NCBI GenBank assembly: GCA_017398105.1
Contig: JAFQHF010000025.1
Coordinates: 1 to 64,000 of the forward strand
Source of the DNA: Oscillospiraceae bacterium
GTDB lineage: Bacteria; Bacillota_A; Clostridia; Oscillospirales; Oscillospiraceae
Direction of reading: 5' to 3'
Length of the DNA stretch: 64,000 nt
Shown here: piece after piece, positions 21,343 through 30,901 of the stretch
Numbering within the stretch: the stretch's first letter is position 1
Layout: each line of letters begins with the position of its first letter
The notes under the pieces: model-generated
What the model was told of the DNA's origin: nothing
Seen by the model: the letters and a program-made list of their open reading frames with translations, nothing else
The model's database searches: none
Made by a program: the position numbers and the translations under genes

Positions 21343-23163
21343 CTATTCTTCCCGTTTTTTCCGGAAATGATGATATACTGCCGCAGCTGCATCCTTTGGC
21401 AGGATTCGTTCCAGCTCCGGCAATGTTGCTTGACCAATAGCGGACAGGGATTTAAACTGCCTCAGCAGTTCCTGCTTGCGTTTCGGTCCGATCCCTGCAA
21501 TCCCATCCAGTTCTGAATAGCGCAGCCGCTTGCTGCGAAGCTGCCTATGATATGTGATGGCAAACCGATGCGTTTCTTCCTGAATATTTCCAATCAAGGA
21601 AAATACAGCCTGATTATTATCGATACGAATCTCTTTTCCATCCGGTGTCACCAGTGCCCTTGTGCGGTGACGGTCGTCCTTAACCATGCCAAATACCGGA
21701 AACGAAAGTTCCAGCTCCTGCAAGGCCTCCACAGCTATCCTGGCATGGTTCACACCGCCATCGATCAGCAAAAGATCCGGTTTCTCTTCAAATCCCTTGT
21801 CCCCTGCTTTATAATGCTGAAATCTTCGTTTCAGGATCTGATGCATGGATGCATAATCATCCTGATTGGACATTCCCTCCAATTTGAAACGCTTATAGTC
21901 GCCTTTCCTGGGTCTTCCATCCACAAAAACGACCATACTGGCAACAATATCCGTACCGGATATATTGGAAATATCGAAGGATTCCATTCTGCGGGGCAAT
22001 TCCAGCCCCAGCATTTTCCCCAGAAGCGCAACCGTTGCATTGGCACGTTCTTCTTTTCCGGTGACCCGTTCCGCCTCCTCAAAGGCATTCCTGCATGCCA
22101 ATTCAACAAGTCTTAGATTATCTCCCCGCTGCGGCACATGCAGTTTGGGGCGCCGACCATGCTGCTGCTCCAGAAACTGTGCAAACAGTTCACCATCTTC
22201 CAGTTCAAACGGAAGCAAAACACGCTTTGGAACCAAGCCTCTGCTCAGATAGTATTGTTTTATCAGGCTGGAAACTGCTTCCTCTTTGTCATCCGGTCTG
22301 GGAAACACTTCATAGTCCTTATCCAGCAAATTACCGCCTGAATAATGCAGTACAGCAAAACAAGCCTTTGCCTCTGTTTGCGCAAATCCCACAACATCCG
22401 TATCTGCCAGTGTACCTGCTGTTACCAATTGCTTCTGGCCCAGATTTTCCACCGCTGTCAGCCGGTCTCTCAGACTGGCCGCCAGTTCAAATTCCAGATT
22501 CTCTGCCGCGTCCAGCATCTGTCGGCGGATTTGCTCTGCCACTGCCTTGTAATTTCCTCTCAGCAGCTCCCTCGCCTGCAGCATCGTCTCACGATACTCC
22601 GTGCAGCTTTTATTCGGCTGACACCACCCGGCACACTGGTTCATATGATAATTCAGGCATGGCCGTTCTTTGCCAATGTCCCTCGGAAACTGCTTGCGGC
22701 AGCCCGGGAGCTTTAATGACAGGCGAATCGCCTCCATGACATCCTGTGTTGCACCGCGGCCGCCATATGGACCATAATAATCGGCTCCATCATCAGACAG
22801 TTTGCTGACCAGGGAGAGTGCCGGATAGACGTCTTTCATATTCAAACGCAGATAGGGATATCCTTTGTCATCTTTTAAAAGGATATTATATTTGGGCATA
22901 TGCCGTTTGATCAACGAGCACTCCAATACCAATGCCTCAAATTCACTGGCAGCCACAATAACATCAAAATGATCAATCTTACTGACCATAATGCGTGTTT
23001 TTGCCGTATGCGATGCCGTATCCTGAAAATATTGACTGACCCGGTTCTTCAGTTTTTTCGCTTTTCCAACGTAAATCACCTTGTCAGCCTTATCCCGCAT
23101 AATATAGACACCTGGCGCGTATGGCAATGACAACGCTTTTTCCTTCAGTTCTTCAAAGGTCAT
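21343..23163 (-). CDS. uvrC: Excinuclease ABC subunit C
   Basis: 606 residues, the normal length. Domains: GIY-YIG nuclease (PGVYIMRDKADKVIYVGKAK) at residues about 14-95, a Cys-containing region, the UVR motif (residues about 200-235), the RNase H-like C-terminal nuclease (SFDISNISG ... LLIDGG) and a helix-hairpin-helix end (LDGIAGIGPKRKQELLRQF). It makes the two incisions of nucleotide-excision repair with UvrB. It starts the uvrC-rsmD-coaD unit. Confidence 0.97.
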   Translation of the reverse strand: MTFEELKEKALSLPYAPGVYIMRDKADKVIYVGKAKKLKNRVSQYFQDTASHTAKTRIMVSKIDHFDVIVAASEFEALVLECSLIKRHMPKYNILLKDDKGYPYLRLNMKDVYPALSLVSKLSDDGADYYGPYGGRGATQDVMEAIRLSLKLPGCRKQFPRDIGKERPCLNYHMNQCAGWCQPNKSCTEYRETMLQARELLRGNYKAVAEQIRRQMLDAAENLEFELAASLRDRLTAVENLGQKQLVTAGTLADTDVVGFAQTEAKACFAVLHYSGGNLLDKDYEVFPRPDDKEEAVSSLIKQYYLSRGLVPKRVLLPFELEDGELFAQFLEQQHGRRPKLHVPQRGDNLRLVELACRNAFEEAERVTGKEERANATVALLGKMLGLELPRRMESFDISNISGTDIVASMVVFVDGRPRKGDYKRFKLEGMSNQDDYASMHQILKRRFQHYKAGDKGFEEKPDLLLIDGGVNHARIAVEALQELELSFPVFGMVKDDRHRTRALVTPDGKEIRIDNNQAVFSLIGNIQEETHRFAITYHRQLRSKRLRYSELDGIAGIGPKRKQELLRQFKSLSAIGQATLPELERILPKDAAAAVYHHFRKKREE

Positions 23164-23170
23164 GGATTAC

Positions 23171-23217
23171 CTCCAAAAAAGCACCGCCTCAATGCTGCTT
23201 TCCGGCATTGAGGCGGT
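23171..23217 (-). terminator. Terminator of the HPr gene
   Basis: On the minus strand ACCGCCTCAATGC pairs with GCATTGAGGCGGT, then GCTTTTTTGG. It separates the HPr gene from uvrC. Confidence 0.88.
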
Positions 23218-23232
23218 TAAGTAAAGCAATCT

Positions 23233-23493
23233 TTAATAAACGTCACGCTGGAGCAGCGTGTCCAGAGCGTTCACAGCAGCCTCCGCATCAGGGCCAAAAG
23301 CACTCAGGGTCACAGAGGAACCGGTCACAATTCCCAAAGACATAATGCCCAGAAGACTCTTGGCATTCATCTTGCGGCTTCCGGATTCCAGATAGATACT
23401 GCTCTCAAACTCATTGGCCTTCTGAACGAAATACGTTGCCTGTCTGTTGTGCAGGCCGGATTCACAGCGAACGACGACATCTTTGTTGAACAT
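23233..23493 (-). CDS. HPr-family phosphocarrier protein
   Basis: 86 residues from ATG 23493 (AAGGAGTG upstream). It has the phospho-His site in SGLHNRQAT (usually GLHARPA) and the regulatory Ser in MNAKSLLGIMSLG. Both key residues are present, so it can act in the sugar PTS and, through Ser phosphorylation, in carbon-catabolite repression. The NRQ in place of ARP after the His is unusual and hints at a variant HPr. It is monocistronic; no enzyme I gene is nearby. Confidence 0.88.
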   Translation of the reverse strand: MFNKDVVVRCESGLHNRQATYFVQKANEFESSIYLESGSRKMNAKSLLGIMSLGIVTGSSVTLSAFGPDAEAAVNALDTLLQRDVY

Positions 23494-23662
23494 ATTCTTT
23501 ACACTCCTTTTCGCCATATCGTGCTGGATATGACGGTCTGGATATATCATAGCATTTTTACCGAAAAAGTCAACCAATTTTCGTCTTCTTTACACAACAT
23601 GCAGTACGATTTGAGCGTTCTATTTGTTTAAAACGTTTCCAGTTTTGCATTTTTCGTGCATA

Positions 23663-26041
23663 TCAACCAAATTCAGCAATGGTGACGCCATCCTCGCCTT
23701 CACCATACTGTCCCAAACGGAATTTTTTGACAAACTTATTCTTCTTAAGTGCCTGCTGTACTGCTGCACGCAGGGTGCCGGTTCCCTTGCCATGGATAAT
23801 TCGAACCTGGGACAGATTGCTGCGCATTGCCTCATCCAGATAACGTTCCAATACACAAATCGCCTCAACAGCATCCATACCGCGCAGATCCACTTCTGTC
23901 GGCATAGCTGTCATCTTCATTTCCCGGCCGGAATGCTTCGGACGGGGACCTTTCTGCTTATAAGGATTCTCATGTTCCAGCAGATAGATTTCGTCCGCCT
24001 TGGCAGTTAGCTTCAGGATACCCGCCTGCAGCTGATAGGTGCCGTCTTTGTTGACAGCCAGTACGCTTGCCTTTGTTCCCAGCTTCAGAAGCTCCACCGT
24101 ATCTCCCACCAGAATGCTTCTGGTAGGCGCTGGGCGCTCCTGCTTCGGCTGTGTGGCACGCAGCTTATCTTCCACCTCGTTCAGATTCCGTCTCAACTCT
24201 GCCTGGCGCTGATTCAGTCCAGAAGTATCCGCACTCTCTGTCAGCTGCTTCTTCAAAGCCTTGATTTCCTCGGAAGCCAGATTGGCCGCCGCGCGAGCCT
24301 CTTCAATAATATGTTGTGCCTCCCGCCGTGCAGATTCCATAGCTTTCTCTTTTTCCTTACGAAGCTGCGCATGGTACTCTTCACTCTGCTGTTTGATTTT
24401 TGCCGTCTCCTGACGAAGCCGCTCCGCCTCCTGACGGGCAGCCTCCATCTGCTGGCGCTGATGCTCCAGCTGTGACAAAACATCCTCAAAATCCTTATCC
24501 GCTTTGTCAACCAGATCATCCGCTTCTTTCAGAATTTCTTCTGACAGACCCAGTTTTCTGGAAATGGCAAACGCGTTGGATTTGCCGGGAATGCCGATCA
24601 GCAATTTATAGGTAGGACGCAGTGTTTCCACATCAAACTCGCAGGAAGCATTGATAACCCCCTTCGTACGCATGGCATACAACTTTAGCTCCGCATAATG
24701 GGTGGTTGCAACGACACGGCTTCCCATTTTCCTGCAGAACTCAATGATCGCGGTTGCCAGCGCAGCACCCTCGGCCGGGTCTGTACCGGCACCGAGTTCA
24801 TCAAAGAGAACCAGCGTACGATCGTCGCACTGGGCCACCACATCCACAATGGTGCGCATGTGACTGGAGAATGTGGACAAACTCTGAGCAATGGACTGTT
24901 CATCACCGATGTCAGCCAGAATCGCATCAAAGGTAGAAAGAACACTTCCGTCTCCGGAGGGAATATGCAGGCCGCATTCCGCCATCAGTGTCAGCAGGCC
25001 AATGGTTTTTAGGGTAACGGTCTTACCGCCGGTATTTGGACCTGTAATGATCATCGTATCGAAATCCGTGCCCAGGCGCACAGAGATCGGCACCACGCTC
25101 TTAGGGTCGATCAGAGGATGCCGGGCCTTGCGCAGCTCTACCCTTCCCTTATCATTCATAACAGGCGCCCAGGCATTCATCCGATATGCCAGCTTTGCCT
25201 TGGCAAAGATTACATCCAGTTCCACCAGCATCTGATAGTTCAGATTTATAGACTCCCGGAATCCTGCAGCTTCTGCTGAAAACTCTGCCAAAATCCGTTC
25301 GATTTCCTTTTTTTCTTTCAGCTCCAGCTCCCGCAGCGCATTATTGGCATTCACAGCAGACATAGGTTCCACAAAGTAAGTAGATCCACTGGCAGATACA
25401 TCATGGACAAGGCCGGGAACTTCATTTTTACATTCGCTTTTTACCGGCACCACATATCTGCCCTGCCGAATCGTAATGATCGGCTCCCGCAGGAATTTGG
25501 AGTAGGCCGGGGACGAAATCACCTTTTGCAGACTGTCCCGAATTTTTCCCGCCTGGATACGCATATGACGCCGGATATCCGCCAACGCTGAAGATGCATT
25601 GTCTGCAATCTCTTCTTCAGACAAAATTGCGCCAAAAATTTTATCTTCCAGATACTTATTCGGTGACAACGCCCGGAACAAAACATCCAGCACGGTTTCC
25701 TTATCGTCTTCGGCCACATATCCCTTGATCGTGCGTGCGCAGCGGAGAATTCCCGCAATCCTCAGCAGTTCTTTGGGCTGCAGGCTGCCGCCGCGCTCCG
25801 CTCTTTCCAGAGAGGCCGAAACATCCGTAACATCGCCAAACACAGGATTTCCCTTCCGGGTACACAGCTCGGATGCTGCGGTGGTCTGAGCAAGCATCAG
25901 TTCGACCTCTTCCAGATCCGAATTGGGACGCAGCCGCAGACAGGCTTCCTTGCCGCCGATACTCCCGGCACAACACGCAAGCAGTTCCAAAACCTGATCA
26001 AGCTCCAGCTTAATCAGCGACTTTTCGTATAACTCAGACAT
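23663..26041 (-). CDS. mutS2: Endonuclease MutS2
   Basis: 792 residues. MutS core and ATPase with Walker A GPNTGGKTVTLKT and Walker B LVLFDELGAGTDPAEG, a long coiled coil (residues about 500-640) and a C-terminal Smr nuclease domain (VDLRGMDAVEAI ... IIHGKGTGTLR). It lacks the MutS mismatch-recognition domain. MutS2 acts against homologous recombination and, in B. subtilis, in splitting collided ribosomes. It ends the recO unit, 9 bp after recO. Confidence 0.97.
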   Translation of the reverse strand: MSELYEKSLIKLELDQVLELLACCAGSIGGKEACLRLRPNSDLEEVELMLAQTTAASELCTRKGNPVFGDVTDVSASLERAERGGSLQPKELLRIAGILRCARTIKGYVAEDDKETVLDVLFRALSPNKYLEDKIFGAILSEEEIADNASSALADIRRHMRIQAGKIRDSLQKVISSPAYSKFLREPIITIRQGRYVVPVKSECKNEVPGLVHDVSASGSTYFVEPMSAVNANNALRELELKEKKEIERILAEFSAEAAGFRESINLNYQMLVELDVIFAKAKLAYRMNAWAPVMNDKGRVELRKARHPLIDPKSVVPISVRLGTDFDTMIITGPNTGGKTVTLKTIGLLTLMAECGLHIPSGDGSVLSTFDAILADIGDEQSIAQSLSTFSSHMRTIVDVVAQCDDRTLVLFDELGAGTDPAEGAALATAIIEFCRKMGSRVVATTHYAELKLYAMRTKGVINASCEFDVETLRPTYKLLIGIPGKSNAFAISRKLGLSEEILKEADDLVDKADKDFEDVLSQLEHQRQQMEAARQEAERLRQETAKIKQQSEEYHAQLRKEKEKAMESARREAQHIIEEARAAANLASEEIKALKKQLTESADTSGLNQRQAELRRNLNEVEDKLRATQPKQERPAPTRSILVGDTVELLKLGTKASVLAVNKDGTYQLQAGILKLTAKADEIYLLEHENPYKQKGPRPKHSGREMKMTAMPTEVDLRGMDAVEAICVLERYLDEAMRSNLSQVRIIHGKGTGTLRAAVQQALKKNKFVKKFRLGQYGEGEDGVTIAEFG

Positions 26042-26050
26042 GATAAACTC

Positions 26051-26794
26051 CTAAATCAATAATGATTTGTAAAAATCCAGCGCAGAAAAACCACGCTCTA
26101 ACTGCGTTGTTAAGTAAGCTTCCGTCAATGCTGACAACTGCTTCAGAGTCTCCTCCCCAAGCCGGAAAGCAAACAGGCGCTTCGGGTCGCACAGAGAAAT
26201 ATAGCGCATTGCCTCAAGAACTGCAGGTGTCACCGGCATCCGGATACCATTGGATTCTGCGCTGCGGCAGCCGGCACATTCCAGCTGACCTGCAGACAGA
26301 TCAAAGCGTTCCGGAGCCTGGTTGCCACAAATGTGGCAACCAAACAAATCAGGCGTGTAGCCGGAAAGGCAGGCAGCCCGCAACTCAAATACAGCCTTGA
26401 TCTGCATCTGCGGAAGATTCAGTTTGGAAAGGGCATACAGAGAGTTCAAAAGAAGAGACTGAAGCTCCGGGCTTGGATAGTCTTCCTGAGAAAGAAGCTC
26501 TGCCGCCTGGGCAAAATATGTTCCCAGAGACAACTTTGTCAAATCCCGCCGCAGCGGTGTGAAAAGCTCAATAGACTGCGCCTCATTGATCGTATATTGG
26601 CCTTTATACTCAAACAATGTGAACTCACCATATGCCAAAAGCTGACAGGGTGCGGTAAGCGGACTGTTTTTGCGCCGAAGACCCCGAGCTTTAACCGTCA
26701 GTTTTCCATGATTACGGCTCAGCAGTGTCAGCAGTGCATCCCGGTCATTGTAATCCGTTACTCTCAGGACGATGCCCTGGATCGTCATATACAT
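26051..26794 (-). CDS. recO: DNA repair protein RecO
   Basis: 247 residues: an N-terminal OB fold (IQGIVLRVTDYNDRDALLTLL) and a helical C-terminal domain with a zinc site (CHICGNQ ... CAGC). RecO loads RecA at gaps with RecR. Start ATG 26794 has GGAGG 7 bp upstream, inside the yqzL coding region; the two genes overlap by 50 bp. Confidence 0.95.
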   Translation of the reverse strand: MYMTIQGIVLRVTDYNDRDALLTLLSRNHGKLTVKARGLRRKNSPLTAPCQLLAYGEFTLFEYKGQYTINEAQSIELFTPLRRDLTKLSLGTYFAQAAELLSQEDYPSPELQSLLLNSLYALSKLNLPQMQIKAVFELRAACLSGYTPDLFGCHICGNQAPERFDLSAGQLECAGCRSAESNGIRMPVTPAVLEAMRYISLCDPKRLFAFRLGEETLKQLSALTEAYLTTQLERGFSALDFYKSLLI

Positions 26795-26888
26795 GATTTG
26801 CCTCCGCTTTCAGCTGATTGCTGTACAACAGATATGCCTCCGGTGCACCGGTTTCCATAAATAGCTGCCAATAGTCCATTGCTTTCAT
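26745..26888 (-). CDS. yqzL: YqzL-family small protein
   Basis: 47 residues, beginning MKAMDYWQLFMETGAPEAYL and continuing LYSN. The WxLFxxTGxxxxYLLY pattern and the position just before recO are those of YqzL, a short Firmicute protein of unknown function. ATG 26888 follows GGAGGGATCAGG. It overlaps the recO start by 50 bp, a tight coupling seen in related genomes. Confidence 0.85.
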   Translation of the reverse strand: MKAMDYWQLFMETGAPEAYLLYSNQLKAEANHVYDDPGHRPESNGLQ

Positions 26889-26944
26889 CCTGATCCCTCC
26901 TGAGGATAGGGTTTGCAGTATCCTGGCAATTTACCACTGGTAAA

Positions 26945-27832
26945 TTATTCGCTGTACCCAAAATTACGCACCATGAAGTCACTGTCCCGCCAGTTTTCCT
27001 TCACCTTGACCCAGGTAGTCAAATAAACCTTTGTTCCCATAAACCGTTCACAGTCTGTACGGGCCATTGTGGAAATCTTCTTCAGCATAGCACCCTGCTT
27101 GCCGATAATAATGCCCTTATGGCTGGCCTTTTCGCAGTAAATGGTAGCATCGATATCAATAATACCGTTATCACGCTCCGTGAAGGTCGTGATTTCAACC
27201 GCCGTTCCGTGAGGAATTTCCTTATCCAGGCACCAGAGCAGCTTTTCCCGGATGATCTCAGCCATCACCTGACGCTCCGGCTGATCGGTAGTCACATCGT
27301 CCGGGAACAGGAAGGGGCTCTCCACTGCATACTTTTCGCACTGCTGAAGCAGAACATCTACACCATCGCCGGTCTTGGCAGAAATCGGGATGATTGCATC
27401 AAATGCACCGGTTTCAGAATAGACCGCAATGACTTCCAGCAGTTTTTCCTTTTCAATGGTATCAATTTTGTTGATCGCCAGAATTGCCGGACAGCGGCTT
27501 CCCTTGATCTTCTCAATCAAGGCCTCCTCCTGCGCACCAACAGATGCAATGGGTTCCACCACCAGAACGGTAGCATCCACATCCGAAATGGATTCACGGA
27601 CGGTATTGACCATATAATCGCCCAGCTTTGTGCGTGCCTTATGATAACCCGGTGTATCCACAAAAACAAACTGCATATTGTCACGTGTAACAATACCGCA
27701 AATGCGGTTTCTGGTAGTCTGAGGCTTATTGGAAACAATGGCGATCTTTTCGCCAACAAGGTAATTGGTCAATGTAGATTTGCCGACATTGGGACGGCCG
27801 GCAATTGTAATGATTGCAGTTTTTGTATTCAT
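26945..27832 (-). CDS. era: GTPase Era
   Basis: 295 residues. G motifs: GRPNVGKST (G1), the switch TTRNRI, DTPG (G3) and NKID (G4), then a KH domain (VEITTFTERDNG ... GKQGAMLKKI). Era binds the 3' end of 16S rRNA and assists 30S assembly. It lies 25 bp after ybeY and before yqzL/recO, the conserved Firmicute order. Confidence 0.97.
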   Translation of the reverse strand: MNTKTAIITIAGRPNVGKSTLTNYLVGEKIAIVSNKPQTTRNRICGIVTRDNMQFVFVDTPGYHKARTKLGDYMVNTVRESISDVDATVLVVEPIASVGAQEEALIEKIKGSRCPAILAINKIDTIEKEKLLEVIAVYSETGAFDAIIPISAKTGDGVDVLLQQCEKYAVESPFLFPDDVTTDQPERQVMAEIIREKLLWCLDKEIPHGTAVEITTFTERDNGIIDIDATIYCEKASHKGIIIGKQGAMLKKISTMARTDCERFMGTKVYLTTWVKVKENWRDSDFMVRNFGYSE

Positions 27833-27857
27833 ATTTTTCTCCTGTATGTGATCGTTT

Positions 27858-28358
27858 TTAGTCCCGGCTCATTCCGGTAATAGAAGCGGCAATGGCTTCC
27901 TCTCTGGCGCGCATCTGACGCTTTTGTTCCCCTTCATCCAGGTGATCATATCCCAGCAAATGCAGCATGGAGTGGATCGTCAGGTATCCAACCTCGCGGC
28001 GCAGAGAGTGTCCGAATTCCTCTGCCTGCGCAGCAGCGCGTTCCAGGCTGATGCACATGTCGCCCAGGGGAACCAATCCGGAGGCAGGGTCGCGGTACGC
28101 ATCCCAATTCTGAGGAGGATTGCCGGCCTCCAGCTGAAACATCGGAAAGCTCAATACGTCGGTTGGCTTGTCAATTCCCCGGCTCTCACGATTGATGATC
28201 TGAATACCGGCATTGTCTGTAACCAGAACATTAATCTCACAGCGGACAGTAATTCCCTCAGCACGCAGTGTTTCCTGAATGCATTTGCGAATATTCTGAC
28301 CAACTGTAAAACGCTGCAGGCCCAGCTGTTCGAAAACCATATTGATCTTATGTTTCAT
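27858..28358 (-). CDS. ybeY: Endoribonuclease YbeY
   Basis: 166 residues, ending with the zinc-binding motif HSMLHLLGYDH. YbeY works in 16S rRNA 3'-end maturation and ribosome quality control. It overlaps or abuts phoH (2 bp) and precedes era. Confidence 0.96.
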   Translation of the reverse strand: MKHKINMVFEQLGLQRFTVGQNIRKCIQETLRAEGITVRCEINVLVTDNAGIQIINRESRGIDKPTDVLSFPMFQLEAGNPPQNWDAYRDPASGLVPLGDMCISLERAAAQAEEFGHSLRREVGYLTIHSMLHLLGYDHLDEGEQKRQMRAREEAIAASITGMSRD

Positions 28359-28360
28359 AA

Positions 28361-29377
28361 TCAGTACTTCCTTTTATAGCGCCCGCTAAAGTGTTGATTG
28401 GGCTTTTTTATATCCGGCTTTGCAGCGGCCTTTTCGTAAGCATTGATAATCTCCTGCACCAGTGCATGCCGCACCACATCGGCAGAAGTCAGACGGCAGA
28501 TGGCAATATCCTTCACACCGTCGAGAACACGAATCGCATCTTTCAAGCCGGAAACCTTATCATCCGGCAGGTCGATCTGGGTTACATCACCGGTAATGAC
28601 AATTTTTGATCCAAAGCCAAGCCGCGTCAGGAACATTTTCATTTGCTCCCGAGTTGTATTCTGAGCCTCGTCCAAAATGATAAAGCTGTCATCCAAAGTA
28701 CGGCCGCGCATATAGGCCAGGGGCGCAACTTCAATGGCTCCCCGCTCCTGATACTTCTGGAAGGTCTCTGCTCCCAGCATATCATACAGCGCATCGTACA
28801 GCGGTCTCAGATAAGGGTCAACTTTGTTCTGCAGATCTCCGGGCAAAAAGCCAAGACGTTCGCCTGCTTCCACAGCAGGACGTGTCAGAATGATCCGGTT
28901 AACGGAGTGATCCCGGAATGCCGCAACCGCTGCCGCAACCGCCAGATAGGTTTTGCCTGTACCCGCAGGACCAACACCGATGGTAACGGTATTTTTCTGA
29001 ATCGCCTTCATGTAATGCTGCTGACCAACAGTCTTTGCTTTGATGGGCTTTCCCTTTGCTGTGATGCAGACAACATCCTTTGTCATCTGGGCAACCTGAT
29101 GGTCATTTCCCTCACTGACCAGTGTGATCAGATACCGCACACGCTGTTCATCGATTGCTTCTCCTTTGGACGCCAATGCCAGAAGCCCTTCCAGCGTACG
29201 AACCGCTTTATCTGCCATTTCCTCATCACCGGAAACCCGAATATCTGTTCCACGGTTTACAATCTGAACATTCAATGCAGCCTCTATCCGTTTGATGTTT
29301 TCATCAAAGGAACCAAATACAGCAATCAGGTCCTCGACCCGTTCTGCATTAATGATCCTCTCAGTCTGTTTTCCCAT
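28361..29377 (-). CDS. phoH: PhoH-like ATPase
   Basis: 338 residues from ATG 29377, preceded by TTGGAGATAAGA. An upstream ATG at 29404 lacks a ribosome-binding site. An N-terminal KH-like part is followed by a PhoH ATPase with Walker A GPAGTGKTYLA and Walker B FIILDEAQNTT. The start overlaps the end of yqfD by 17 bp. The phoH-ybeY pairing is conserved and links it to RNA metabolism. Confidence 0.93.
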   Translation of the reverse strand: MGKQTERIINAERVEDLIAVFGSFDENIKRIEAALNVQIVNRGTDIRVSGDEEMADKAVRTLEGLLALASKGEAIDEQRVRYLITLVSEGNDHQVAQMTKDVVCITAKGKPIKAKTVGQQHYMKAIQKNTVTIGVGPAGTGKTYLAVAAAVAAFRDHSVNRIILTRPAVEAGERLGFLPGDLQNKVDPYLRPLYDALYDMLGAETFQKYQERGAIEVAPLAYMRGRTLDDSFIILDEAQNTTREQMKMFLTRLGFGSKIVITGDVTQIDLPDDKVSGLKDAIRVLDGVKDIAICRLTSADVVRHALVQEIINAYEKAAAKPDIKKPNQHFSGRYKRKY

Positions 29378-30542
29378 TCTTATCTCCAATCTGTTCTCTG
29401 CCAATCATCTCTACACAGATAAATGATCCCGAAAAGCGGTAAACATTCTTTTCGTTTGTAATGACACAGGATCTGTCTGTAATTTTCCCCGCCGACATTT
29501 GCTGTACTATATACCGTTCTGAAAATGCATGCAGTTCTGTATCTGGAATCGTGATTGTTTCCGTCTGTGTTTCAAACTGCGTATATGTCTCAACGCAAAG
29601 TGCAAACGGAAGAATCAAACCGCCCGGCAGAGTGACATAGTACTCCTCATATATTCTAACACAGGTGCTATCAGAAATTCCACTGTCTTTCCATAAATTT
29701 ATTCGTTTTTTTTGGATCAGCAGGCTGAATTTCCGTTTTGTTTTCTTTTCCTCGGTTCTGATCCGGCATTCTGCGGCAGCGACCGACTCCAGTGAGCGGT
29801 TTGTCTGTGCAAACACCTCTCCCGATGCCTGTTCTGCGCGAATGGACAGTCCGCAGTCTGTATATCCGGAGATCAGAATTTCCCCTTCCTTCACCGCATC
29901 GCCGATTTTAAACCTACCTGTGCCTTGCGTAACAGTACCGGACAAAATATAGCCATCCCTGCAGGCCACAATATGGGAAACCACATGCTTTGGCTCAACC
30001 TCCGGTTCCCCGGAACGTTCCCGCACGGAAACCACCGCTGTGCAGCCATGCGTATTTACGCCTGCCCACTGCAGCTTGGGGATCGCTTTCAGCAGTGCAT
30101 TCTTACTTTTCTCGCTGCGCACATCCTTTCTGGACGCGCCAAAGGCTATACCGCTGTCTTCCGCTGCTTCCAGAATTATCTTTACAGGAATGGTCTGATT
30201 TCCTTCCACCTGAACAAACAGAATCCTTCCAGGCAGCAACAAGGTAATCACGAAGAAAACAATCAGCCCCACAGAAAATACAGGCCGATGCACAATCGCC
30301 TTTACCACCCAATAAACGCCTTTTCTTCCGCAGATTCGAAGTGCTGCGCCTCTAGATTCACAAATGGTCTGCAGCGCACTGTAATCCTTCCTTCGCACCC
30401 AAAATCTGCAGGTCAGAGGATCCTGATACTGAATATATGTGATCGCAATCCCCGCTTTTCCAACCATTTGCAATATCAATTCCAACTCGGCACTCGTCAT
30501 CTCTGCCTGAAGCATGGCACTCAGAGGTCGGAATCCCTTCAT
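29361..30542 (-). CDS. yqfD: Sporulation protein YqfD
   Basis: 393 residues. The N-terminal domain includes FWVRRKDY; one transmembrane helix lies at about residues 88-108 (FSVGLIVFFVITLLLPG) and a large outer domain follows. This is the YqfD layout. In B. subtilis yqfD is sigma-E controlled and needed for efficient spore development. It starts 1 bp after yqfC and overlaps phoH. Confidence 0.92.
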   Translation of the reverse strand: MKGFRPLSAMLQAEMTSAELELILQMVGKAGIAITYIQYQDPLTCRFWVRRKDYSALQTICESRGAALRICGRKGVYWVVKAIVHRPVFSVGLIVFFVITLLLPGRILFVQVEGNQTIPVKIILEAAEDSGIAFGASRKDVRSEKSKNALLKAIPKLQWAGVNTHGCTAVVSVRERSGEPEVEPKHVVSHIVACRDGYILSGTVTQGTGRFKIGDAVKEGEILISGYTDCGLSIRAEQASGEVFAQTNRSLESVAAAECRIRTEEKKTKRKFSLLIQKKRINLWKDSGISDSTCVRIYEEYYVTLPGGLILPFALCVETYTQFETQTETITIPDTELHAFSERYIVQQMSAGKITDRSCVITNEKNVYRFSGSFICVEMIGREQIGDKNGKTD

Positions 30543-30543
30543 A

Positions 30544-30825
30544 TTATCCCCTCCGATGCAGAGAGACCGTTTTGATCCTGCCGCAAATCACCAGTTGATC
30601 TTTCGTCAGATGCATCACTGTCAGGCCGCATCCGCAAACACGGACAGATCCAAATTTTGTCTTCACAGCAATTTCTTCCTGCCCGTATGCGGTAACCCCT
30701 CTGTGGTTCTCAATCAAAACTCTGTTCTCCCCGGCAATTTCTACAACACAGCGCCTGGAGACCGACTCCGCGGACATACCCGTTTCTTCTGCCAGCCGTT
30801 CCCAAAATTGTCTGCCTTCACGCAT
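30544..30825 (-). CDS. yqfC: Sporulation protein YqfC
   Basis: 93 residues from ATG 30825 (AGGAGGTG upstream); an in-frame ATG at 30879 is rejected. It has the YabP/YqfC fold pattern: VVEIAGENRVLIENHRGVTA, then VRVCGCGLTVMHLTKDQLVI. YqfC-family proteins act in spore coat or cortex assembly under sigma-E. It is the first gene of the yqfC-yqfD-phoH-ybeY-era unit and diverges from ylbJ. Confidence 0.93.
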   Translation of the reverse strand: MREGRQFWERLAEETGMSAESVSRRCVVEIAGENRVLIENHRGVTAYGQEEIAVKTKFGSVRVCGCGLTVMHLTKDQLVICGRIKTVSLHRRG

Positions 30826-30855
30826 AACCGGCACCTCCTCTTTGGGAAATCCTAT

Positions 30856-30884
30856 GAATGATGCTCCCTGTATTTGCATACATT
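30856..30884 (+). promoter_or_regulatory. Sigma-E-type promoter of ylbJ
   Basis: GAATGAT (30856-30862), 14 bp and CATACATT (30877-30884). The -10 is a perfect match to the sporulation sigma-E consensus, 17 bp before the ylbJ start. On the opposite strand a weaker GCAAATA-14-CATAGGAT could serve yqfC. Confidence 0.6.
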
Positions 30885-30901
30885 CTTGCGAGGTGACACG
30901 T

